From RUG100 sp050953425 (GTDB lineage: Bacteria; Bacillota; Clostridia; Peptostreptococcales; Anaerovoracaceae): a DNA stretch of 64,000 bases. Position 1 is the first letter of the stretch. Each line of letters starts with the position of its first letter. Location: the NCBI GenBank assembly GCA_050953425.1, contig JBMNMQ010000003.1:186001-250000 (forward strand), written 5' to 3'. A program made the translations under genes and the position numbers. Of this stretch, positions 43,993 through 51,120 are shown in pieces. A model generated the notes under the pieces. That model searched no databases and was not told where the DNA came from. It saw only the letters and a list, made by a program, of their open reading frames with translations.

Positions 43993-44076
43993 GTGCATCC
44001 GAATTTCTGGTTCATTATAGTGTGTGCCGCTGTTGCGATAGGCATTGGTGTGATTTTAAGTAAGAAAAAGAAATAA
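43993..44076 (+). CDS. Possible 27-residue membrane peptide
   Basis: GTG 43993 follows GGAGGTGATG and encodes one hydrophobic helix (FWFIIVCAAVAIGIGVIL) ending in a Lys-rich tail SKKKK. The strong ribosome site and clean single-span design suggest it is real, but there is no family evidence. Confidence 0.4.
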   Translation: MHPNFWFIIVCAAVAIGIGVILSKKKK

Positions 44077-44112
44077 ATAAACCGAGGCTCCCGTAACTCA
44101 TCCATAACCATC

Positions 44113-44146
44113 AGGCTGGTTTTCAAAAGTGAACGCCAGCCTTTTT
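44113..44146 (+). terminator. Intrinsic terminator at the end of the second cargo patch
   Basis: AGGCTGG (44113-44119) pairs with CCAGCCT (44136-44142), followed by TTTT. A second weaker hairpin (AGCCG ... CGGCT plus T-run, about 44151-44199) follows before the next gene. Confidence 0.8.
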
Positions 44147-44215
44147 ACATAGCCGAGTGATTTTTCAAAGTTAAGATCATCCGGCTTTTTCTATTGTCAA
44201 TGGAGGTGAAATCAA

Positions 44216-44554
44216 ATGACGAACAAAAAACTGAATACCAGGCTCTACGAAAAGATGTTTGCCGAGCAGGAGGTCTATCGCAGCTGGCTTCTTTCACAGC
44301 CGCCTGAAGAAATCCTGAACCATGCCTATGAGTATGTGATGCGGGAAGATATTCTTTTGTCTTTGGAATATAACGACCTTACTGACGGCCAGGCAAAGGC
44401 GCTGCTAAAATCTCCCGCATCTTTGGCGGACATATTCAAGGACTGGGAGAAGCGGGAGACCGGTCGCATGGAGGATATCCGGGAAACGATAGAGAGCCGC
44501 GCAAACAAAATCATCCGGGAAGAATTTATCCGTTCTAAACGGGAAGAAAGGTAG
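44216..44554 (+). CDS. DUF3848-domain ICE protein
   Basis: A 112-residue helical protein. The block LLSQPPEEILNHAYEYVMRE, DILLSLEYNDLTDGQAKALL and KSPASLADIFKDWEKRETGR is the DUF3848 pattern, a family found almost only in Tn1549-type conjugative elements. ATG 44216 has GGAGGTGA upstream. It begins the conserved DNA-processing block and is followed after 8 nt by the primase-like gene. No biochemical role is known. Confidence 0.85.
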   Translation: MTNKKLNTRLYEKMFAEQEVYRSWLLSQPPEEILNHAYEYVMREDILLSLEYNDLTDGQAKALLKSPASLADIFKDWEKRETGRMEDIRETIESRANKIIREEFIRSKREER

Positions 44555-44562
44555 GTGGTTTC

Positions 44563-45519
44563 ATGCCATACCTCGCGCCGAAGGTCATATTGGAAGCCAA
44601 AAAGATGGATCTTCTCACCTATCTCCAGAATTATGAGCCGCAGGAGTTGGTGCATTTTGGCGGGAATACGTACTGTACCCGTGAGCATGATAGTCTCAAG
44701 ATCTCCAACGGCAAGTGGTACTGGTTTTCCCGCGGGATCGGTGGCAGGTCGGCTCTGGATTATCTGATCAAGGTCAAAGGGAAATCCTTCCTGGAGGCAG
44801 TAGAAATGATCATGGGACGGGCGGTCGATGAACCGCCCGTTTTTGCTGCCCCGAAAAAGAAACAAAAGGCCCTGCTCCTGCCGGAAGCAAGCCCATCGGC
44901 AGACCGGGTGATCCGGTATCTGGCCGGACGTGGGATTGACAGGGAATTGATCGGCTACTGTATTCAGACCGGGCTTCTTTATGAGAGCCTCCCCTATCAT
45001 AACGCCGTCTTTATTGGTTTGGATCGATACAGAAAGCCCCGGTATGCCTGTTTGCGGGGAACCTGTTCGGATTTCAAGGGGGAAGCGACCGGAAGTGACA
45101 AACGGTTCTCATTTCATATCCCGGCAAAAGACAAAAGTGACACCCTGCATCTCTTTGAAAGCGCCATTGACCTGCTCTCTTTTGCCACGGTCCAAAAGAT
45201 GGCGGGCGTGGACTGGCAGGTGGATCATCTGCTTTCTCTTGCCGGAGTGTACCGACCGCGAAAAGAACTGCAGGAGAGTTCTTTTCCGTTGGCACTCAGG
45301 GAGTACCTGGAGAATCATCCGGGTATTCGGAAAGTCGTACTCCGCTTGGATAACGACTTTGCCGGACGTCAGGCAACAGGAGCCTTGACCAAGATGTTGC
45401 AAGGACAGTATGAGGTCAGATCCGGCTTTCCTCCAAAGGGCAAAGATTACAACGATTACCTCTGTATCCGGAAAGGACTCATAAAAAATCAGAATCAGGA
45501 AAGGAGCGAAGAACGATGA
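44563..45519 (+). CDS. DUF3991/TOPRIM primase-like protein
   Basis: 318 residues. The N-terminal part (MDLLTYLQNYEPQELVHFGG, then WFSRGIGGRSALDYLIKVKG) is the CHC2-like region of DNA primases without zinc cysteines; DUF3991 spans about residues 115-185, and a TOPRIM domain follows with the acidic ALTMLESAIDLLSF-type segment (here LHLFESAIDLLSFATV) and VVLRLDNDFAGRQA (D-x-D) near residue 265. It is presumed to prime replication of transferred single-stranded element DNA. It overlaps the next small gene by 4 nt (ATGA). Confidence 0.85.
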   Translation: MPYLAPKVILEAKKMDLLTYLQNYEPQELVHFGGNTYCTREHDSLKISNGKWYWFSRGIGGRSALDYLIKVKGKSFLEAVEMIMGRAVDEPPVFAAPKKKQKALLLPEASPSADRVIRYLAGRGIDRELIGYCIQTGLLYESLPYHNAVFIGLDRYRKPRYACLRGTCSDFKGEATGSDKRFSFHIPAKDKSDTLHLFESAIDLLSFATVQKMAGVDWQVDHLLSLAGVYRPRKELQESSFPLALREYLENHPGIRKVVLRLDNDFAGRQATGALTKMLQGQYEVRSGFPPKGKDYNDYLCIRKGLIKNQNQERSEER

Positions 45520-45653
45520 AGGAAAGAGAAGCAGATGTAAGGGTCACAGTGAATATGACAGAGTTAATAGAGATGATTGAACAGCTTCCGGAAGATACAG
45601 TTCTTTCGATCACGATGGAGGACACAAAGGATGCCGAGAAAAAAGGAGAATGA
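45516..45653 (+). CDS. Small acidic ICE protein
   Basis: A 45-residue protein (MKEREADVRVTVNMTELIEM, then IEQLPEDTVLSITMEDTKDA). It overlaps the primase-like gene by 4 nt and the radC-like gene by 23 nt and has AAAGGAGCG upstream. Similar small proteins occur at this position in related elements; the function is unknown. Confidence 0.6.
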   Translation: MKEREADVRVTVNMTELIEMIEQLPEDTVLSITMEDTKDAEKKGE

Positions 45654-46119
45654 AATCAGGGTGGTAAACATCCGTCTTGTCAGGGAGCCATCGTTTTATG
45701 GAGATGAACCGGTATCCTCTCCGGGCGATGCCCTCCGTGTTGTGGCCGATGAACTCAAAGGATATGACCGGGAGGTCTTTGCCGTTCTGAATCTGAAGAC
45801 AAACGGCAGGCCGATCAATCTGAACATCTGCAGCGTGGGAACACTGGACGCATCTCTTGTGAGCCCAAGGGAGGTGTTCAAGAGCTGCATCCTCTCCAAT
45901 GCGGCAGCATTTATCGCCATTCACAATCATCCATCCGGAACGCCTGCACCAAGCAATGAGGATATGGCTATCACAGAGAGGCTGTCGGATTGTGCCAGGT
46001 TGATGGACATCCGGATGCTTGACCACATCATCATAGCGGGAGAGACAGGAGAACTGTTCAGTTTTAAGGAGAAAGGTTTGATTCCGAAAACGAAGGCAGC
46101 GAAGGCATGGGAAAGATAA
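45631..46119 (+). CDS. RadC-family JAB/MPN protein
   Basis: A 162-residue JAB1/MPN-fold protein of the RadC family, common on conjugative elements and phages. The metal-binding motif is intact: Glu in the N-terminal half and HNHPSGTPAPSNEDMAITER (H-x-H with following Asp). ATG 45631 lies within the previous gene, with AAAGG immediately before it. RadC is not a proven DNA repair protein; its function in elements remains unsettled. Confidence 0.87.
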   Translation: MPRKKENEIRVVNIRLVREPSFYGDEPVSSPGDALRVVADELKGYDREVFAVLNLKTNGRPINLNICSVGTLDASLVSPREVFKSCILSNAAAFIAIHNHPSGTPAPSNEDMAITERLSDCARLMDIRMLDHIIIAGETGELFSFKEKGLIPKTKAAKAWER

Positions 46120-46353
46120 GGGCAAACCGGTTCGGAGTACACCGTAGAGGTGAGTGTGGTATGAACCACTGATTTTTCTTTTCAGCGGGTAAGGAATGTT
46201 CGACCATGCGGGAGAACGGGGCTGTCATATACCAGCAAGCATCGCCTTTGGATTGCCACATCCGGCAATCAGCGGCCGCTTGTCAGGGGCTGCCCCTGAA
46301 ACCCCTGGTAAATATGTCACTGTACACAGATATTTTCTGAAAGGAGCGAAGCA
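46120..46353 (+). other. Gap with inverted repeat, possible oriT region
   Basis: No gene is seen in these 234 nt. TCAGGGG (46283-46289) and CCCCTGA (46293-46299) form a perfect inverted repeat followed by AACCCCTGG. The position, shortly upstream of mobC and the relaxase gene, suits an origin of transfer, but I cannot match a known nic site, so this is inference. Confidence 0.3.
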
Positions 46354-46470
46354 ATGAAGATGGAAATCGTACCAAAGACCCACACAGATGAGGAGAAGCA
46401 GCTAAGGCGTCTGCTTGCCTATCAGGAGCAACTCAAAAAGTGTGAGAAAGGAGCGCAGAAGGATGAATGA
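46354..46470 (+). CDS. Small conserved ICE protein
   Basis: A 38-residue protein (MKMEIVPKTHTDEEKQLRRL, then LAYQEQLKKCEKGAQKDE) behind a strong AAAGGAGCG site. Its last codons overlap the DUF5688 gene by 8 nt. Charged and helical; function unknown. Confidence 0.55.
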   Translation: MKMEIVPKTHTDEEKQLRRLLAYQEQLKKCEKGAQKDE

Positions 46471-47425
46471 AACGAGACTGTTTGCAGAGAAGGTTGTAGC
46501 CGGAATCATGGACTACTTTCCGGAAGAAAAAGAGATGCAATGCCGGGTCGTGGAAACCAAGAAAAACAACAACGTGAACCGCGTTGGGATCACTTTCCGT
46601 GAAGCGGGTGATAATATTGGCCCCGTGATCTACATGGAGCCCTATCGGGAGGCCGCAGCAAACGGCAGGCCGATGGACGACCTTATGAGAGAGATTGCAG
46701 AAACGGTATCTCGCTCCATGGAGAAGACACAGCATTTCGAACCGATGGACTATGGCGATTATGAGAGCGTTAAGGGTTATCTTTCTGTGACACTGATCAA
46801 TGGCAGGGAAAACCGACAGATGCTCTCCCAGATGCCGTACCGCCAGATGGAAGATCTTGCGCTGATCCTGGAACTAAAATTCCCGATGGAAGAAGGCACC
46901 GGAAGTATCAAGGTCAGTCATGAACTGGCGGCACAATGGGAGGTGGATACAGATGCCCTGTTTGAACAGGCCGAAAGGAATGCAATGAAGGCAGAACCGG
47001 CAGTTCTTCAAAAAATGGAGGATGTCTTATCCCTACTTGAAACGGACGGGAAGGAGGTGGAAAACCTGCTGGATGCAGAAAGTCCCCAGACAGCAGAGCC
47101 CGGATTATACGTCCTCTCCAATCAGAGCAAAGTCAGGGGAGCCGCGGTCCTTTCCTATCCGGGTGTTATGGAAAAGATAGATCATCTGTTCCCGGAGGGC
47201 TTCTATATTCTCCCGTCCTCTGTCCATGAGCTGCTGATCGTCCCGAAATCCCCGGAGCTTGATCCAAAGGAATTGGGTGAGATGGTAAGGTCGATCAACC
47301 GCTCCGAAGTGGCAAAGGAGGAGCAGCTGTCGGATCGTGTGTATGCGTATGATCGGGAAACCGGGAAGATCTGTCAGGTTCCGGAATCCGTCAAACAGAA
47401 AGACGTAAGGGAGGCGGCGCGATGA
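46463..47425 (+). CDS. DUF5688 family protein
   Basis: 320 residues. The N-terminal 90 residues (LFAEKVVAGIMDYFPEEKEM, then NNNVNRVGITFREAGDNIGP and VIYMEPYREAAANGRPMDDL) match DUF5688, a family abundant in Firmicutes ICEs; the remainder (SYPGVMEKIDHLFPEGFYIL, LPSSVHELLIVP) is the usual second half. ATG 46463 has AAAGGAGCGCAG upstream; codons before it lie in the preceding small gene. It overlaps mobC by 4 nt. No function is assigned. Confidence 0.85.
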   Translation: MNETRLFAEKVVAGIMDYFPEEKEMQCRVVETKKNNNVNRVGITFREAGDNIGPVIYMEPYREAAANGRPMDDLMREIAETVSRSMEKTQHFEPMDYGDYESVKGYLSVTLINGRENRQMLSQMPYRQMEDLALILELKFPMEEGTGSIKVSHELAAQWEVDTDALFEQAERNAMKAEPAVLQKMEDVLSLLETDGKEVENLLDAESPQTAEPGLYVLSNQSKVRGAAVLSYPGVMEKIDHLFPEGFYILPSSVHELLIVPKSPELDPKELGEMVRSINRSEVAKEEQLSDRVYAYDRETGKICQVPESVKQKDVREAAR

Positions 47426-47853
47426 GAAAGAGAAATGTCCCTATCTTGTTCCGGCTGAACAAAAAGGAAGCGGAGCTGCTGGATAAGAAAGTGAAACGCT
47501 GCGGTCTGACCCGCGAGGCATATCTGCGGCACCTGGTAGCAGGGGTTGCCCCAAAGGAGGCTCCGCCGCCTGATTACTACTCCATGATGCGGGAGCTTTA
47601 CGGGATCGGGCGGAACTTAAACCAGATCGCGCAGAAGGCCCACGCTCTGGACGTGATTGACGCGCAGCGGTATGACACCGAGGCGCGCAATCTGGAGGCA
47701 GCGGTCAAGAAGATCACGGATGCGGTCATTCTGCCGGGATCGTTGGAAAACACGGGGTTCCCACGAAGCAAGCTTCGTGGGGAAAAGGAGCACCCGTGCA
47801 GCGACAAGCCTTCCGCCAGCTATGGCAGAAGCGAAAAGCGGAGCGAGGTGTGA
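47422..47853 (+). CDS. mobC: MobC-type relaxosome accessory protein
   Basis: 143 residues. The N-terminal ribbon-helix-helix (VPILFRLNKKEAELLDKKVK, GLTREAYLRHLVAG) binds DNA near the origin of transfer; the MobC helix region ELYGIGRNLNQIAQKAHALD follows. It assists the relaxase in nicking. The last about 35 residues (from SLENTGFPRSKLRGEKE) are polar and not part of the family, possibly an extension formed where coding sequence was displaced. It overlaps DUF5688 by 4 nt, and the relaxase begins 1 nt after its stop. Confidence 0.88.
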   Translation: MRKRNVPILFRLNKKEAELLDKKVKRCGLTREAYLRHLVAGVAPKEAPPPDYYSMMRELYGIGRNLNQIAQKAHALDVIDAQRYDTEARNLEAAVKKITDAVILPGSLENTGFPRSKLRGEKEHPCSDKPSASYGRSEKRSEV

Positions 47854-47854
47854 C

Positions 47855-49252
47855 GTGGCTGTAACGTCCCTCTGGAGGGTCAACGGGTGGCTTGGCAAGG
47901 TGGTGATCTATGTGGAGAACCCGGACAAGACGGAAAACCCATCATTCTATGAAAAGCCCGGCATGAGCGACGCCTAGGCACAGGGGCTGTCGGATGTGAT
48001 TAAATACGCCGCCAATCAGGAAAAGACGCAGATGGAGGACGGCGTTCTCCTTCAGAACTTTGTCTCCGGCGTTAACTGCTTGCCCGCCACCGCCCGTGAG
48101 GAAATGCTGGCGGTCAAAAAACGCTTCGGCAAGGAGGACGGCACGGCGGCCTATCACGGCTATCAGAGCTTCGCCCCCGGTGAAGCCACGCCGGAGATTG
48201 CCCATGAGATTGCGGTGAAACTGGCAAGGCAACTCTGGGGCGAGAAATACCAGGTGCTCATTGCCACCCATCTGGATAAGGAAAATCATCTGCACAGCCA
48301 TTTTGTCATCAACACAGTCTCCTTTGTGGACGGGATCAAGTTCCATCGCACGGAAAAGGATTATTACGACATGCGCCGCGCATCTGATGAGCTGTGCCGG
48401 GAATACGGCCTGTCCGTGATCGAGGAGCCGAAGCCCGGCAAGTCCAAGCACTACGGCGAGTGGCGTGCCGAGCAGGAGCAGCGTCCCACCTGGCGGGGGC
48501 TGGTCCGCTCTGACGTGGATGAGGCTATCCGCCAGTCCATGACGGAGCGGCAGTTTTACGACGCCCTGAAAAAGAAGGGTTATGAGATCAAGGTGGGCAA
48601 GGATATTTCCGTCCGGCCGCCCGGCAAGGAACGGTTTGTGCGCCTCTCCCGCAACTTCGGGGAGCGGTATTCCCCGGAGGGTATCCGGGAACAGATCTTG
48701 CGGCAGGACCGCCCGGCCCGGAAGGACGCAGCCAGGGACAAAGCCAGCTGCCCGCCGAAACCAAAAGCCAAAGGTTTCCGCGCCTTATACTATCACTACT
48801 GTTACCTGCTGGGCGTATTCCCGGAGAAGAAGCCAAAAGACCAGAATAAACGCCTCCATTTCCTGCTCCGGGAGGATCTGATCAAAATGGAGGCCATATC
48901 GGAAGAAGCAAGGCTGCTCACACGGCATCAAATTGATACCGCTGAGCAGCTTTCTTCATACAAGGAATCTGTCGTGACGCGGATCGAGGCCGTGACCGGT
49001 GAGCGGAAAGCCCTCTACAAGAAACAGCGCACCGTCGCTGTGAAATCGGACGAGGATGCGCTCTCCCAGGTCAAGGCACAGATCGCCGTGCTCACGGCGG
49101 AGCTGAAAGGGCTCAGGAAGGAGGTGCGCCTATGTGATGACATTGCCGTGCGCTCCGGCGTAATGAGCGAAAAACTGAATGCTATTGAGGCAGAAGAAAA
49201 ATCCAAAGGAAAGGAGACGAAACGCGATGAACGGATCAGGAGACGCGGCTGA
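47855..49252 (+). pseudogene. Relaxase/mobilisation nuclease with in-frame amber codon
   Basis: Read from GTG 47855, the frame starts correctly for this family (MAVTSLWRVNGWLGKVVIYV, then ENPDKTENPSFYEK) but hits TAG at 47975-47977 after 40 codons; homologues have Gln there, so CAG to TAG is the likely change. The same frame then continues undamaged for about 425 codons with the HUH metal motif HLDKENHLHSHFVINTVSF and VNCLPATAREEMLAVKKRFG. The N-terminal 40 residues probably hold the catalytic Tyr, so the stop would disable nicking unless read through. No ribosome site is seen for an internal restart near 47996. The last 26 nt overlap pcfB. Confidence 0.85.
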
Positions 49253-50027
49253 ACAGGTCGTAAGGCTCAGCCTTGAGGGTACGGAAGTGGTCTTGAAACT
49301 GACCGGTACAGCCGCAAAGAACATTGCCGCAGCCCTCTATACCATCCTGAAGAATAAGGACAAGAATAAGATCGCCGGACATCAGCGGCTGACTGCCATG
49401 CTGAAATCCGGCAAGGAACTCAAGGTGTTCTCCGTCGGGGAGGAACACTTAAAGCAGTTTACCAAGGAGGCAAAACGGTATGGTGTCGTCTACTGCGCCT
49501 TAAAAGGAACAGAGCCGACACCGGACGGCCTGGTGGACATCATGTGCCGCGCTGAGGACGCTTCCAAGATCAACCGGATCGTGGAGCGGTTCAAGATGGC
49601 GACGGTGGACGCGGCTTCCATCAGGCACGATGTGGAGCAGTCCAGGGCAGCCAAGACACCGGCAGCACCGGAGCAGGCAAAACCGGAAAAGGACGCCGAG
49701 GCCCGCGTGGTGGACGACCTTATGGGAAAGCCCATAAGGAAGGAGGAGCGAGAATCCCCAAACCCCTCAGTGGCGAGGACGGAAAAATCCCCTCCGTCCG
49801 CGCCTACCTCCGGGAAGCAGCCAAGAACCGCCGAGGGTACTTCTAAGAAGGCGGAGGCCCGTCCTTCCGTCCGCGAGGAGCTGCGGGAGATCAGGGCCAG
49901 CCGCCAGGAAAAGAAGGAAGAACCGGCCCGAAAAGACCCGGAGCGGTCCCCGAAGGCGGGTACGCCTAAAGTGACCGAACACAAGCAGCCACAGCGAAAG
50001 AAAAAGAATAAAACGAAAGCGAGGTAA
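49227..50027 (+). CDS. PcfB family (DUF3801) protein
   Basis: 266 residues. The first about 135 (AAEQVVRLSLEGTEVVLKLT, GTAAKNIAAALYTILKNK, then KEAKRYGVVYCALKG) match the PcfB/DUF3801 family of conjugation accessory proteins that act with the coupling protein and relaxosome. The C-terminal half is a disordered Pro/Lys/Glu/Arg-rich tail. ATG 49227 has AAAGGAGACG upstream and lies inside the end of the relaxase gene. Family assignment is firm; the mechanism is not well known. Confidence 0.87.
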   Translation: MNGSGDAAEQVVRLSLEGTEVVLKLTGTAAKNIAAALYTILKNKDKNKIAGHQRLTAMLKSGKELKVFSVGEEHLKQFTKEAKRYGVVYCALKGTEPTPDGLVDIMCRAEDASKINRIVERFKMATVDAASIRHDVEQSRAAKTPAAPEQAKPEKDAEARVVDDLMGKPIRKEERESPNPSVARTEKSPPSAPTSGKQPRTAEGTSKKAEARPSVREELREIRASRQEKKEEPARKDPERSPKAGTPKVTEHKQPQRKKKNKTKAR

Positions 50028-50032
50028 ATCTT

Positions 50033-50926
50033 ATGAGCAACTTTGACGATCTGTTTGAAGCCAATGGACGTCCGGAGATGGAGGAAAAGAACTTCGACAA
50101 GAACGCCTGGGCAGAAAAGAAGCAGGCGGAGCGGGATGAGGTCTACGCCCTTGCGGATGAGACCACAAGGGAGGTCAGCACGGACGGCGACCGCTACAAG
50201 GCATTCCTGGACGTGAAGGCCCGCCTCATCCATTACACCGCCACCAACACCCTGCTGGTGCTGGCGCAAAAACCGATGGCGACCCAGCTCAAAGAGTTTG
50301 ACGCATGGAAGGATATGGGTGCTTCCATCCGCAAGGAGGAGACCCATATCAAGATTCTGGAGCCGGGAGGAAGCTATGAGCGTGCGGACGGGAGCATCGG
50401 CACCGGCTTTAACGTAAAGCATGTCTTTGACATCTCCCAGACCACGGCAAAGCCCCGGCAGCGCCCGAAACCGGTCCGGGATGACCGTCAGCTGATCGCT
50501 GCCCTGATCCACCGCTCCCCGGTACAGATTCAGGGTGTAGACGAGCTTCCGAACAGCATGGGCGCACTCTATGACCGGGAACAGGACGTGATCTTTGTCC
50601 GCCGCGGCATGGAGGCAGGTGACATCTTCCGCAGCCTCTCCAAAGAGCTGGCCCATGCAGAGCTTGCCTACACAACGCCGGATTACAATCGGAAGGACGC
50701 GGCCTTTGCCGCCTACAGTGTCTCCTATGTGGTGTGCAAGCGGTACGGGATCGACGTGTCTGGCTACGCTTTCAGCCGGATGCCGGAGCGGTTCAAGGAG
50801 ACGGAACCCAAGGCCATCCGCGCGGAACTCTCTACGATCTGCGACGCCGCAAAGGAGATCACCGGCAGAATGCACCGGGCGCTGGAGAAGGACAAAGCCC
50901 CGAAGAATAAAGAACAGGAGCGATAA
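50033..50926 (+). CDS. ArdC-like protein with degenerate metalloprotease motif
   Basis: 297 residues. The N-terminal region (DVKARLIHYTATNTLLVLAQ, AWKDMGASIRKEE, then GTGFNVKHVFDISQT) resembles the single-strand DNA-binding ArdC N-terminal domain. The second half has a zincin-like core in which the HExxH motif is degenerate: SLSKELAHAELAY has Lys where the first His is expected. Similar proteins stand between PcfB and VirD4 in related ICEs and may protect incoming DNA from restriction. It starts 6 nt after pcfB and is followed after 2 nt by a small gene. Confidence 0.65.
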   Translation: MSNFDDLFEANGRPEMEEKNFDKNAWAEKKQAERDEVYALADETTREVSTDGDRYKAFLDVKARLIHYTATNTLLVLAQKPMATQLKEFDAWKDMGASIRKEETHIKILEPGGSYERADGSIGTGFNVKHVFDISQTTAKPRQRPKPVRDDRQLIAALIHRSPVQIQGVDELPNSMGALYDREQDVIFVRRGMEAGDIFRSLSKELAHAELAYTTPDYNRKDAAFAAYSVSYVVCKRYGIDVSGYAFSRMPERFKETEPKAIRAELSTICDAAKEITGRMHRALEKDKAPKNKEQER

Positions 50927-50928
50927 CT

Positions 50929-51120
50929 ATGGCAAGAGAAGAAAAACATGTATTAGAGCTTGACCACTATGAACACGGCGTGGTCATCAACGCGCTCAAT
51001 GATATGCGAAACGACATGATCGGTGAGGACCGCCCCACGGACATCATCGACGAAGTACTCCTGAAGGCCATTGACGCCCCGGTCAAAAAAGTCAGGAGCC
51101 GGACGGATGAGGCAAGGTAA
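50929..51120 (+). CDS. Small conserved ICE protein, related to the one at 23553
   Basis: A 63-residue protein (MAREEKHVLELDHYEHGVVI, then NALNDMRNDMIGEDRPTDII and DEVLLKAIDAPVKK). It shares the L-L-x-YE ... N-x-x-I-xEx-R-TD-IDE pattern with the 53-residue protein at 23553-23714, suggesting an ancient duplication. GGAGCG precedes the ATG. It overlaps virD4 by 14 nt. Function unknown. Confidence 0.75.
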   Translation: MAREEKHVLELDHYEHGVVINALNDMRNDMIGEDRPTDIIDEVLLKAIDAPVKKVRSRTDEAR

